Assembly (NCBI RefSeq): GCF_009377175.1
Contig: NZ_VJZD01000075.1
Span: 1 to 37,263, forward strand
DNA from: Streptomyces adustus
GTDB taxonomy: Bacteria > Actinomycetota > Actinomycetes > Streptomycetales > Streptomycetaceae
Length of the DNA: 37,263 bases
Direction of reading: 5' to 3'
Shown here: positions 1 through 7,823 of the stretch, one piece after another
How the letters are laid out: each line of letters starts with the position of its first letter
How positions within the stretch are numbered: the stretch's first letter is position 1
The notes under the pieces: model-generated
Seen by the model: the letters and a program-made list of their open reading frames with translations, nothing else
Database searches by the model: none
What the model was told of the DNA's origin: nothing
Made by a program: the position numbers and the translations under genes

Positions 1-16
1 GCCGGGAGGGGCGCGG

Positions 17-982
17 TCAGGAGGTGGCGTGGGCCGGGCGGAACCGGCGCCGGTACTCGGCCGGTGAGGTGCCGAGCGTCCTGACGAAGGCGCGCCGCAT
101 GGCCTCGGCGGTGCCGTAGCCGCTGGCGCGGGATATCTCCTCGACCCCGTCCCCGGTGTCCTCCAGCAGGCGCCGGGCGTGTTCGAGGCGCACCCGGTCG
201 ACGTACCGGCCGGGGGTCGTACCGGTCTCGGCCCGGAAGGCGCGGGCGAAGTGGCGCGGCGAGAGGGCCGCGCGGCCGGCCAGCGCCTCCACGCTCAGGT
301 CCCCGGCCGGATGCTCGGTGATCCACTGCTGGACGTCGCGCAACGGCTCCCGGTGCGCCGTCTGGGCGGCGAGCTGGGCACTGAACTGGGCCTGGTTGCC
401 GGGCCTGCGCAGGAAGACCACGAGATGGCGGGCGACCCGCAGCGCGACCTCCCGGCCCAGGTCCTCCTCCACCAGGGCGAGCGCCAGGTCGATGCCGGAG
501 GTGACACCGGCCGAGGTGGAGACCCGGCGGTCCCGTACGTAGATGGGGTCGGGGTCCACCTCGACCGCCGGGTGGTCGCGGGCGAGCTTGTCGCAGTAGG
601 CCCAGTGGGTCGTGGCGCGGTGTCCGTCCAGCAGACCCGCCGCCGCGAGCAGGATCGCCCCGGTGCACACCGAGACGAGGCGCTCGGCGCACGGGGCCAG
701 CGCGCGCAGCCGGTCGACCATGCGGGCGTCGGCCTCACGGGTGCCCGCGCCGCCGGGCACGAGGAGGGTGTGCGGGTCGTCGGCCGGGTCCGTGAGGGCC
801 CCGTCGGGGACCAGGGTCAGGCCGCTGGAGGTACGCACCGGGCCGCCGTCCAGGGAAGCGGTCCGGATGCGGTAGCTGCCCGGGGTGTGACTCTCCGCAC
901 CCGCGAAGACCTCGACCGGGCCGGTCACGTCAAGGCTCTGCACGCCGTCGAAGAGGACGACGAGAACGGTTCGCTGCGCCAT
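17..982 (-). CDS. GlxA family transcriptional regulator (DJ-1/PfpI domain plus AraC HTH)
   Basis: Protein of 321 aa. The N-terminal half (about 1-190) is a DJ-1/PfpI-like class I glutamine-amidotransferase fold. It starts with the hydrophobic strand VLVVLFDGVQ, has LLVPGGAG near 73-80, and carries the nucleophile-elbow Cys106 in VSVCTGA. The C-terminal part (about 215-315) is a double helix-turn-helix AraC DNA-binding domain (SVEALAGRAALSPRHFARAF and the EISRASGYGT region). This is the GlxA/CdhR/ArgR-type architecture. Such proteins regulate varied catabolic or developmental genes, and the effector is not predictable here. I start it at the ATG at 982 because the DJ-1 strand follows at once; 47 further upstream codons are open but have no domain match. 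It is divergent from the tex-like gene across about 180 bp. Confidence 0.85.
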   Translation of the reverse strand: MAQRTVLVVLFDGVQSLDVTGPVEVFAGAESHTPGSYRIRTASLDGGPVRTSSGLTLVPDGALTDPADDPHTLLVPGGAGTREADARMVDRLRALAPCAERLVSVCTGAILLAAAGLLDGHRATTHWAYCDKLARDHPAVEVDPDPIYVRDRRVSTSAGVTSGIDLALALVEEDLGREVALRVARHLVVFLRRPGNQAQFSAQLAAQTAHREPLRDVQQWITEHPAGDLSVEALAGRAALSPRHFARAFRAETGTTPGRYVDRVRLEHARRLLEDTGDGVEEISRASGYGTAEAMRRAFVRTLGTSPAEYRRRFRPAHATS

Positions 983-1043
983 GCGTCCGAGTCTCGGCGG
1001 GTCCGGTGACGGCTGCAACGACGGGCTTCCCACCTTTCCTGCC

Positions 1044-1063
1044 ATCGGCCGTCGGCGGCCGAT
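1044..1063. promoter_or_regulatory. Palindrome between the divergent glxA-like and tex-like genes
   Basis: An exact inverted repeat, ATCGGCCG-N4-CGGCCGAT, lies in the 181-bp region between the two divergent starts, 62-81 bp upstream of the regulator. It could be the operator of the GlxA-like protein. The composition is GC-only apart from the ends, so a chance hairpin is possible. I see no convincing -35/-10 pair here. Confidence 0.3.
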
Positions 1064-1163
1064 CCGACGCGACACCGCGGCGTCGTCCCGCCTTGCTCCC
1101 CCGTTGTCGGCGCCACCTGCCACAATTGCCGCGCAACCTCAGTGGAGAAGGCGGTACGGGATC

Positions 1164-3614
1164 GTGACGACACCCGGGTCCATCGAAGTAGGGTCCATCG
1201 AAGGCAGGATCGCCGAGGAGCTCGGCGTACGGGAGCGACAGGTCAAGGCTGCCGTCGAGCTGCTCGACGGCGGTGCGACGGTGCCCTTCGTCGCCCGCTA
1301 CCGCAAGGAAGCGACCGAGATGCTCGACGACGCGCAGCTGCGCACGATCGAGGAGCGGCTGCGCTATCTGCGGGAGCTGGAGGAGCGGCGGACGGCGATC
1401 CTGGAGTCGGTGCGCGAGCAGGGCAAGCTCACCGACGAGCTCCGGGCGCAGATCCTGGCGGCCGAGACCAAGGCGCGCCTGGAGGACATCTACCTGCCGT
1501 ACAAGCCCAAGCGGCGCACCAAGGCTCAGATCGCGCGCGAGGCGGGTCTGGAGCCGCTGGCCGAGGGGCTGCTCGGCGACCCGAGCGTGGCCCCGATCGC
1601 GGCGGCCACCGCGTTCGTCGACGCCGACAAGGGTGTCGCCGATCCGCAGGCCGCGCTGGACGGCGCCCGCGCCATCCTCACCGAACGCTTCTCCGAAAAC
1701 GCCGACCTCGTCGGCGAGCTGCGCGAGCGCATGTGGGTCCGCGGGCGGCTGGCCGCCAAGGTGCGGGACGGCAAGGAGGAGGCGGGCGCCAAGTTCGCCG
1801 ACTACTTCGACTTCGCCGAGCCGTTCACCGAGCTGCCCTCGCACCGCGTCCTGGCGATGCTGCGCGGCGAGAAGGAGGACGTCCTCGACCTCGTCCTGGA
1901 GCCGGAGGAGCCGACGGACGGCCCGAGCTCGTACGAGGGGATGGTCGCCCACCGCTTCGGCATCGCCGACCGCGGGCGGCCCGGTGACAAGTGGCTGACG
2001 GACACGGTCCGCTGGGCCTGGCGCACCCGGCTGCTGGTGCACCTCGGCATCGACCTCAGGCTGCGGCTGCGGACGGCCGCCGAGGACGAGGCGGTGAACG
2101 TCTTCGCGGCGAACCTGCGGGACCTGCTGCTGGCCGCCCCGGCGGGCACGCGCGCGACGCTGGGCCTCGACCCCGGTTTCCGTACGGGCGTGAAGGTGGC
2201 CGTGGTCGACGCGACCGGCAAGGTGGTGGCGACCGACGTCATCTACCCGCACGTCCCGGCCAACAAGTGGGACGAGGCCCTCGCGAAGCTGGCCCGGCTG
2301 GCCGGGGAGCACGCGGTCGAGCTGATCGCCATCGGCAACGGCACGGCGTCCCGCGAGACCGACAAGCTCGCCGGTGACCTCATCACCAGGCACCCGGAGC
2401 TGAAGCTCACCAAGGTGATGGTGTCGGAGGCGGGCGCGTCCGTGTACTCGGCCTCCGCGTTCGCCTCGCAGGAGCTGCCCGACATGGACGTGTCGCTGCG
2501 CGGCGCGGTCTCCATCGCGCGCCGGCTCCAGGACCCGCTGGCCGAGCTGGTGAAGATCGACCCGAAGTCGATCGGTGTCGGCCAGTACCAGCACGACCTG
2601 TCCGAGGTGAAGCTGTCGCGCTCGCTGGACGCGGTCGTCGAGGACTGTGTGAACGGTGTCGGCGTGGACGTGAACACGGCGTCCGCCCCGCTGCTGTCGC
2701 GGGTGTCCGGCATCTCCTCGGGGCTGGCCGAGAACATCGTGGCCCACCGGGACGCGAACGGGCCGTTCAGCTCCCGTTCCCAGCTCAAGGGCGTGGCCCG
2801 GCTCGGTCCCAAGGCGTACGAGCAGTGCGCGGGCTTCCTGCGCATCCGCGGCGGCGACGACCCGCTGGACACGTCGAGCGTGCACCCGGAGGCGTACCCG
2901 GTCGTGCGGCGCATGGTGAAGACCTCGGGGCAGGAGGTGGCCTCGCTGGTCGGCAACACCTCGGTGCTGCGTTCGCTCAGGCCGGACGACTTCGTGGACG
3001 AGAAGTTCGGTCTGCCGACGGTGACCGACATCCTGAAGGAGCTGGAGAAGCCCGGGCGCGACCCGCGGCCCGCGTTCAGGACGGCGACCTTCAAGGAGGG
3101 CGTCGAGAAGATCTCCGACCTGTCCTCCGGGATGATCCTGGAAGGGGTCGTCACCAATGTCGCGGCCTTCGGGGCGTTCATCGACGTCGGCGTCCACCAG
3201 GACGGCCTGGCGCACGTCTCGGCGTTGTCGAGGACGTTCGTGAAGGACCCGCGGGACGTGGTGAAGCCCGGTGACATCGTCAAGGTGAAGGTCCTCGACG
3301 TGGACATCCCGCGCAAGCGGATCTCGCTGACGCTGCGGCTGGACGACGAGGCGGCGGCGCAGGACGGCGAGCAGCGGCAGGGCGGCGGCCGTCAGCAGCG
3401 CGGCGGCCGTCCGCCCCAGCAGCGCCAGGGCCAGCAGCGCCAGGGGCAGGGCCAGGGACAGGGCCAGCAGCGCCAGGGCCAGGGACGGCAGGGTCAGGGG
3501 CAGGGTCGTGCTGGTGGCGGCGCCGGCCGGCCGGCGCCCGCCCCCGCCAACAGCGCGATGGCCGACGCGCTGCGCCGGGCCGGACTGCTCGACCCGAAGA
3601 AGGGCAAGGCCTGA
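1164..3614 (+). CDS. tex: Tex-type RNA-binding protein with YqgF and S1 domains
   Basis: Protein of 816 aa. It has the full Tex order: N-terminal helical Tex domain (about 10-250), YqgF/RNase H-like domain (TLGLDPGFRTGVKVAVVDA, about 330), tandem helix-hairpin-helix segment (VNTASAPLLSRVSGISSGLA region, about 500-565) and an S1 RNA-binding domain (GMILEGVVTNVAAFGAFIDV, about 655-725). Tex proteins bind nucleic acid and act in transcription or RNA processing in the cytoplasm. The C-terminus carries an added tail of about 75 residues rich in Gln, Gly and Arg (repeated RQGQGQ units) and ends in a short helix, ALRRAGLLDPKKGKA. I chose the GTG at 1164 because the conserved N-terminus begins there; GGAGAAGG lies upstream. 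It is monocistronic, with a strong terminator just after the stop. Confidence 0.92.
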   Translation: MTTPGSIEVGSIEGRIAEELGVRERQVKAAVELLDGGATVPFVARYRKEATEMLDDAQLRTIEERLRYLRELEERRTAILESVREQGKLTDELRAQILAAETKARLEDIYLPYKPKRRTKAQIAREAGLEPLAEGLLGDPSVAPIAAATAFVDADKGVADPQAALDGARAILTERFSENADLVGELRERMWVRGRLAAKVRDGKEEAGAKFADYFDFAEPFTELPSHRVLAMLRGEKEDVLDLVLEPEEPTDGPSSYEGMVAHRFGIADRGRPGDKWLTDTVRWAWRTRLLVHLGIDLRLRLRTAAEDEAVNVFAANLRDLLLAAPAGTRATLGLDPGFRTGVKVAVVDATGKVVATDVIYPHVPANKWDEALAKLARLAGEHAVELIAIGNGTASRETDKLAGDLITRHPELKLTKVMVSEAGASVYSASAFASQELPDMDVSLRGAVSIARRLQDPLAELVKIDPKSIGVGQYQHDLSEVKLSRSLDAVVEDCVNGVGVDVNTASAPLLSRVSGISSGLAENIVAHRDANGPFSSRSQLKGVARLGPKAYEQCAGFLRIRGGDDPLDTSSVHPEAYPVVRRMVKTSGQEVASLVGNTSVLRSLRPDDFVDEKFGLPTVTDILKELEKPGRDPRPAFRTATFKEGVEKISDLSSGMILEGVVTNVAAFGAFIDVGVHQDGLAHVSALSRTFVKDPRDVVKPGDIVKVKVLDVDIPRKRISLTLRLDDEAAAQDGEQRQGGGRQQRGGRPPQQRQGQQRQGQGQGQGQQRQGQGRQGQGQGRAGGGAGRPAPAPANSAMADALRRAGLLDPKKGKA

Positions 3615-3620
3615 CAGGCC

Positions 3621-3659
3621 GAAGGGCCCGGCCCCGGTTCGTCCGGGGCCGGGCCCTTC
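3621..3659. terminator. Bidirectional terminator between convergent tex and ABC-F genes
   Basis: A perfect 17-bp stem (3621-3637 with 3643-3659) and a 5-nt loop lie in the gap between the two convergent stops. There is no long T-run, as is common for Streptomyces terminators. Confidence 0.9.
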
Positions 3660-3668
3660 GCTGTTCCG

Positions 3669-5309
3669 TCAGCGTTCCGTCACCTTGCCGTCGGCGACCT
3701 CCAGGCGGCGGGTGACCTGCACCGCGTCGAGCATCCGGCGGTCGTGGGTGACCAGCAGCAGCGTGCCCTCGTAGGCGTCCAGGGCGGACTCCAGCTGCTC
3801 GATCGCCGGCAGGTCGAGGTGGTTCGTCGGCTCGTCGAGCACCAGGAGGTTGACCCCCCGGCCTTGGAGCAGGGCCAGCGCGGCGCGGGTGCGCTCGCCG
3901 GGTGACAGACTCGACGCCTGGCGCAGCACATGGTCCGACTTCAGACCGAACTTGGCCAGCAGCGTACGTACCTCGACCGGTTCGGTGTCGGGTACGGCCG
4001 CGCAGAACGCGTCCAGCAGGGACTCCGGGCCGAGGAACAGCCCACGGGCCTGGTCCACCTCGCCGACCAGGACACCGGAGCCCAGGGCGGCGTGTCCGGC
4101 GTCCAGCGGGATCCGGCCGAGGAGCGCGCCGAGCAGGGTCGACTTGCCCGCGCCGTTCGCGCCGGTGACCGCGACCCGGTCCGCCCAGTCGATCTGGAGC
4201 GACACCGGACCGAACGTGAAGTCCCCGCGCCGCACCTCGGCGTCCCGCAGGGTCGCCACCACCGCGCCCGAGCGCGGCGCCGTGGCGATCTCCATGCGCA
4301 GCTCCCACTCCTTGCGCGGTTCCTCGACGGTCTCCAGCCGTTCGATCATGCGCTGGGTCTGCCGGGCCTTCGCGGCCTGCTTCTCGCTGGCCTCGCTGCG
4401 GAACTTGCGGCCGATCTTGTCGTTGTCGTTGTTCGCCTTGCGCCGGGCGTTCTTGACGCCCTTGTCCATCCAGGAGCGCTGCATCTGCGCGCGGTCCTGG
4501 AGGGCGGACCGCTTGTCGGCGTACTCCTCGAAGTCCTCGCGGGCGTGCCTGCGGGCCACGTCCCGCTCCTCCAGATAGGCCGCGTAACCGCCGCCGTAGA
4601 GGTTCACCTGCTGCTGGGCGAGGTCGAGTTCGAGGACCTTGGTCACGGTGCGGGTGAGGAACTCGCGGTCGTGGCTGACGACGACGGTGCCCGCGCGCAG
4701 GCCGCTCACGAAGCGTTCGAGGCGCTCCAGGCCGTCGAGGTCGAGGTCGTTGGTGGGCTCGTCGAGCAGGAAGACGTCGTACCGGGACAGCAGCAGCGAG
4801 GCGAGGCCCGCACGGGCGGCCTGGCCGCCGGACAGGGACGTCATGGGCTGGTCCAGGCCGATGCCGAGGCCGAGCGAGTCGGCGACCTCCTCGGCCCGCT
4901 CGTCGAGGTCGGCGCCGCCGAGGTCGAGCCAGCGCTCCAGGCTCGTCGCGTAGGCGTCGTCGGCCCCCGGGGCACCGTCGACCAGGCCCTGGGTGGCCTC
5001 GTCCATCGCCAGCTGGGCGGCCGCCACCCCGGTGCGGCGGGCGAGGAACTCGCGCACGCTCTCGCCGGGCCGCCGCTCGGGTTCCTGCGGCAGGTGTCCG
5101 ACGGTCGCGGTCGGCGGGGAGAGCCTGAGCTCGCCCTGCTCCGGGGTGCTCAGCCCGGCGAGCAGGCGCAGCAGGGTGGACTTGCCCGCGCCGTTGGCAC
5201 CGACGAGACCGATCACGTCACCGGGTGCGACGACGAGGTCGAGCCCGGTGAAGAGCGAGCGGTCGCCGTGCCCGGCGGCGAGGTTCTTGGCGACGAGGGT
5301 GGCAGTCAT
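3669..5309 (-). CDS. ABC-F family ATPase (duplicate ATP-binding cassettes)
   Basis: Protein of 546 aa with two ABC nucleotide-binding domains and no membrane segment, the ABC-F layout. Cassette 1 has Walker A GANGAGKS (37-44), signature LSGGQ (159-163) and Walker B FLLDEPTNDLD (180-190). Cassette 2 has Walker A GANGAGKS (383-390), an altered signature LSPGE and Walker B LVLDEPTNHLD. The charged interdomain linker (about 240-340) contains KANNDNDKIGRKFRSEASEK and would be the P-site-tRNA-interaction motif. ABC-F proteins act on the ribosome, either as translation factors or by displacing antibiotics. At about 546 aa it is as long as macrolide-type Streptomyces members, but nothing here fixes a drug. 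The ATG at 5309 lies 13 bp from a repeat (5323-5378) that therefore forms its 5' leader. Confidence 0.9.
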   Translation of the reverse strand: MTATLVAKNLAAGHGDRSLFTGLDLVVAPGDVIGLVGANGAGKSTLLRLLAGLSTPEQGELRLSPPTATVGHLPQEPERRPGESVREFLARRTGVAAAQLAMDEATQGLVDGAPGADDAYATSLERWLDLGGADLDERAEEVADSLGLGIGLDQPMTSLSGGQAARAGLASLLLSRYDVFLLDEPTNDLDLDGLERLERFVSGLRAGTVVVSHDREFLTRTVTKVLELDLAQQQVNLYGGGYAAYLEERDVARRHAREDFEEYADKRSALQDRAQMQRSWMDKGVKNARRKANNDNDKIGRKFRSEASEKQAAKARQTQRMIERLETVEEPRKEWELRMEIATAPRSGAVVATLRDAEVRRGDFTFGPVSLQIDWADRVAVTGANGAGKSTLLGALLGRIPLDAGHAALGSGVLVGEVDQARGLFLGPESLLDAFCAAVPDTEPVEVRTLLAKFGLKSDHVLRQASSLSPGERTRAALALLQGRGVNLLVLDEPTNHLDLPAIEQLESALDAYEGTLLLVTHDRRMLDAVQVTRRLEVADGKVTER

Positions 5310-5322
5310 CAGGTCGTCGATC

Positions 5323-5378
5323 CTAAGGCCCTGTCCGAGAATTCCCGTCGTCCGCCCGGAGGGCGGGGCAGACGGGAC
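5323..5378. repeat. Half copy of a MITE-like palindromic element
   Basis: The segment starts CTAAGGCCCTGTCCGAGAAT and continues with CGTCGTCCGCCCGGAGGGCG. It aligns over about 55 bp with the left end of the complete element at 7645-7823 (consensus CTARGGCC.TGTCYGA.AATTC..CGTCGTC..CCCGRAGGGCGG). Only one terminal repeat is present; the other end shows no matching CTAG-type terminus. The inner part (5344-5376) folds as an imperfect hairpin, CCCGTC...GACGGG. It lies between the 3' end of the unrecognised gene and the start of the ABC-F gene on the same strand, so it may act as a terminator or leader hairpin. Confidence 0.7.
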
Positions 5379-5442
5379 TTTCGAAACACGCCCTGGTGGG
5401 CCGTCGGCTGGGGGTGCGGCGCTCGGCGGGCGGTGACGGGAG

Positions 5443-6594
5443 TCACCGCGGTCGCGGCAGTCGGTCGGCGGTCGGGGCCGGTCGGCGGGGCAGCGCCTCC
5501 ACCATGACGCTCCCGGACGTCCTGGCCACCACGAAGGAGGCGCCCCGGACCGCCTTGGGGTCCAGGGCGATGCGGTGCCGGCCGGGTTCCAGGACGCCGT
5601 CGAACAGTTCGTGCGTACGGGGGCGGGAGAGACGGTCGAGACGGTAGACGGTGAGGCGGACCCGGCAGGACGAGGTCACCTCGACGCCCGCCTCGCCGTC
5701 GACGGCGACCAGTCGGGTCAGGCGGCGCTGGTCGGCGGGGCTACGGTCGAGGGCGTGCTCGATCTGGGCGACGAGGAGCGGGACGATGGGCGCGAGGCCG
5801 TCGACGTACGCGACGTCGAGTCCGGCGCGGTCGAAGGCGTCGCGTACGGCAGCGCGTTCCGCGGCACCGGCCGTGGCGCCGAAGACGACGGCACCGTAGG
5901 CACGCAGTTCGTCCGCGGGTACGCCGTGCGCGTCACGGGTGATGTCGGCGCCGATACCGATGATGCGCAGGGCCGCGGCGAGCCTGGCCAGGAGGGCGAC
6001 CCGGGCACCGATCAGCAGCACGCGGCGGCCCGCGCGGGCGAAGCCGTCGCCGCCGTCCCGGCCGCGCTCGCCGTCGCCGCCGACGACTCCGGTGCCGGCG
6101 CCCGAGGCGGCACCCGAGTCGGCGCCCGAGTCGGCGTCGACGAGCAGCGCGTGCAGGGCCGTGCGGTACTCCTGGCCGCGGAAGCGGAAGGGGCCGATGC
6201 CGTGGTAGCCGTCGAGCTCCAGGTCGACGTCCGGACGGGTCTGCCAGGCGAAGTCCCGCCAGACGTAGTCGTCGCGGTGGGCGTCGATGACGGCGGTGAC
6301 CGCGCCGCACGCGAGGTCCGCACACTCGGGGCAGCCGTAGATGACGTACCGTCCGCCGGGCAGCGGTGCCCCCGCCTCCAGCAGCAGGCCGCGGACCTGC
6401 TCGGTGAAGATCGCGGGCGGTACGTCGGAGGCGAGCGGGGAGACGGCGTCGAGGTCGCAGAGCCGGTGCAGCAACGGGCGTCCGTCGACGACGAAGTCGA
6501 GGAAGTCCCGGTGGATCCGGTAGCCGCCGTCGGCGAGCACCGCACCGGCGCGCGTCGCCGGGGCCAGGCCGAAGGTCGCGTACGCGGCAGACAT
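5443..6594 (-). CDS. Unrecognised Streptomyces-type protein with CPEC cysteine motif and Rossmann-like half
   Basis: Protein of 383 aa; I do not recognise a named family. The N-terminal half (about 1-150) is well ordered and carries a cysteine cluster YGCPECADLAC (C88, C91, C96) that could bind metal or be redox active. A linker at about 154-186 is low complexity (Asp, Gly, Ala, Ser repeats). Next comes RRVLLIGARVALLARLAAALR, a nucleotide-binding-like beta-alpha start of a Rossmann or response-regulator-like half (about 190-275), and then a C-terminal beta-rich part. The start ATG at 6594 follows a possible -10 (GATACT) by six bases, with GGGGA as the only Shine-Dalgarno candidate. It is divergent from the DAAO-like gene across 66 bp, so joint regulation is plausible. 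Confidence 0.8.
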   Translation of the reverse strand: MSAAYATFGLAPATRAGAVLADGGYRIHRDFLDFVVDGRPLLHRLCDLDAVSPLASDVPPAIFTEQVRGLLLEAGAPLPGGRYVIYGCPECADLACGAVTAVIDAHRDDYVWRDFAWQTRPDVDLELDGYHGIGPFRFRGQEYRTALHALLVDADSGADSGAASGAGTGVVGGDGERGRDGGDGFARAGRRVLLIGARVALLARLAAALRIIGIGADITRDAHGVPADELRAYGAVVFGATAGAAERAAVRDAFDRAGLDVAYVDGLAPIVPLLVAQIEHALDRSPADQRRLTRLVAVDGEAGVEVTSSCRVRLTVYRLDRLSRPRTHELFDGVLEPGRHRIALDPKAVRGASFVVARTSGSVMVEALPRRPAPTADRLPRPR

Positions 6595-6648
6595 GGTGTG
6601 AGTATCCCCAGCACGGGGACGTTCTGAGCACGGCATGACATATTCCGC

Positions 6649-6660
6649 TAACGTCCCCGC
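6649..6660 (+). promoter_or_regulatory. Possible leaderless promoter of the DAAO-like gene
   Basis: A TAACGT hexamer ends six bases before the GTG at 6661, and no Shine-Dalgarno sequence lies between them. That is the spacing of leaderless actinobacterial transcripts. No clear -35 is visible, so this is tentative. Confidence 0.35.
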
Positions 6661-7617
6661 GTGACCAGGGGATCGAATGACGAAGTGATCGTGATCGGCG
6701 GCGGAGTGATCGGGCTGACGACGGCCGTCGTCCTGGCCGAGAGCGGCCGCCGAGTGCGGGTGTGGACCCGCGATCCGGTCGAGCGGACCACCTCCGCGGT
6801 CGCGGGCGCGCTGTGGTGGCCGTACCACATCGAGCCGGTCGCTTCGGCGCGGGCCTGGGCGCTGCGCTCGCTGGAGGTGTACGAGGAGCTCGCCGAACGG
6901 CCCGGCACCACCGGCGTGCGCCTGGTCGACGGGGTGCTGGGCGAGACGGCCCTGGACGAGGTGGCCGGCTGGGCGTCCGCCCGGCTGCCCGGTCTGCGCG
7001 CGTCCACCGCGGACGAATACGCCGGTACGGGGGTACGGGCCCGGCTGCCGCTGGTCGACATGGCGGCGTACCTCCCCTGGCTGCGGGGGCGGTTGCTGCG
7101 GGCGGGCGGCTCGGTCGAGGAGCGTACGGTGTCCGATCTGGCGGAGGCGGACGCTCCGGTCGTGGTCAACTGCACCGGGCTGGGCGCCCGTGAGCTGGTG
7201 CCGGATCCCGCGGTGCGGCCCGTGCGGGGACAGCTGGTCGTCGTGGAGAACCCCGGCGTCGACAGCTGGCTCGTCAGCACCGACCCGGCCGGCGAGATGG
7301 CGTACCTCTTCCCGCAGCCGGGCCGGCTGCTGCTCGGCGGCACGGCGCAGGACGACGTCTGGTCGACCGAGCCCGATCCGGCGGTGGCGGCGGCGATCGT
7401 CCGCCGGTGCTCGGCGCTGCGGCCGGAGATCGCCGGTGCCCGGATCCTGGAGCACCGGGTGGGACTGCGGCCCGTCCGGGAGGCGGTACGGCTGGAGCGC
7501 GTGTCGCTGCCGGACGGACGGGTGCTGGTCCATCACTACGGTCACGGCGGCGCGGGTGTGACGGTGGCGTGGGGATGCGCCGAGGAGGCGGCCGCGCTGG
7601 CGGCCGCCTCCCGGTGA
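6661..7617 (+). CDS. FAD-dependent D-amino-acid oxidase family protein
   Basis: Protein of 318 aa. The N-terminal dinucleotide-binding motif is VIVIGGGVIGLTTAVVLAES, followed by the DAAO-typical segments ALWWPYHIEP, RLPLVDMAAYLPWL and VVNCTGLGARELV. The C-terminal signature is HHYGHGGAGVTVAWGCA, the conserved DAAO region whose Tyr/Arg-rich neighbours bind the amino-acid carboxylate. The expected reaction is oxidative deamination of a D-amino acid with oxygen, giving a 2-oxo acid, ammonia and hydrogen peroxide; D-aspartate oxidase activity cannot be excluded. No signal peptide is visible. The GTG at 6661 is the start; it lacks a Shine-Dalgarno sequence. The gene runs into the MITE-like palindrome, which may serve as its terminator. 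Confidence 0.88.
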   Translation: MTRGSNDEVIVIGGGVIGLTTAVVLAESGRRVRVWTRDPVERTTSAVAGALWWPYHIEPVASARAWALRSLEVYEELAERPGTTGVRLVDGVLGETALDEVAGWASARLPGLRASTADEYAGTGVRARLPLVDMAAYLPWLRGRLLRAGGSVEERTVSDLAEADAPVVVNCTGLGARELVPDPAVRPVRGQLVVVENPGVDSWLVSTDPAGEMAYLFPQPGRLLLGGTAQDDVWSTEPDPAVAAAIVRRCSALRPEIAGARILEHRVGLRPVREAVRLERVSLPDGRVLVHHYGHGGAGVTVAWGCAEEAAALAAASR

Positions 7618-7644
7618 GCCGCTGCGGAAGCCGGCTGCGGGTCG

Positions 7645-7823
7645 CTAGGGCCTGTCTGACAATTCGCGTCGTCGCCCGAAGGGCGGCCCGGCGGCGTCAG
7701 GTGCGTGCTCTCGGCGTGCCGGCCCCAGGCCTGCGTACTGGATGTACTCGGGCCTGGGGCCGGTGCGGCGAGAGGGCGTGCATGGCGTCGCCGGGCAGAC
7801 GGGAATTGTCAGACAGGCCCTAG
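7645..7823. mobile_element. 179-bp MITE-like palindromic element with 21-bp terminal inverted repeats
   Basis: The ends are perfect 21-bp inverted repeats (7645-7665 and 7803-7823; CTAGGGCCTGTCTGACAATT plus one base). Nested inside is an exact 13-bp inverted repeat, CCGGCCCCAGGCC (7719-7731) with its complement at 7751-7763, flanked by partly matching CTCTCG arms. The whole unit is a long fold-back structure with no coding capacity for a transposase. It sits between two convergent genes, and its right terminal repeat supplies the stop codon (7820-7822) of the CocE-like gene. A related half copy is at 5323-5378. A non-autonomous MITE is the likeliest identity; a dedicated extragenic palindrome is the alternative. 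Confidence 0.75.

Noticed and set aside
930..3215. 761-codon open frame antisense to tex
   Set aside because: Its protein is His/Arg/Gly-rich without domains, and it covers a well-conserved gene on the other strand. Such long open frames are expected at third-position GC above 90%.
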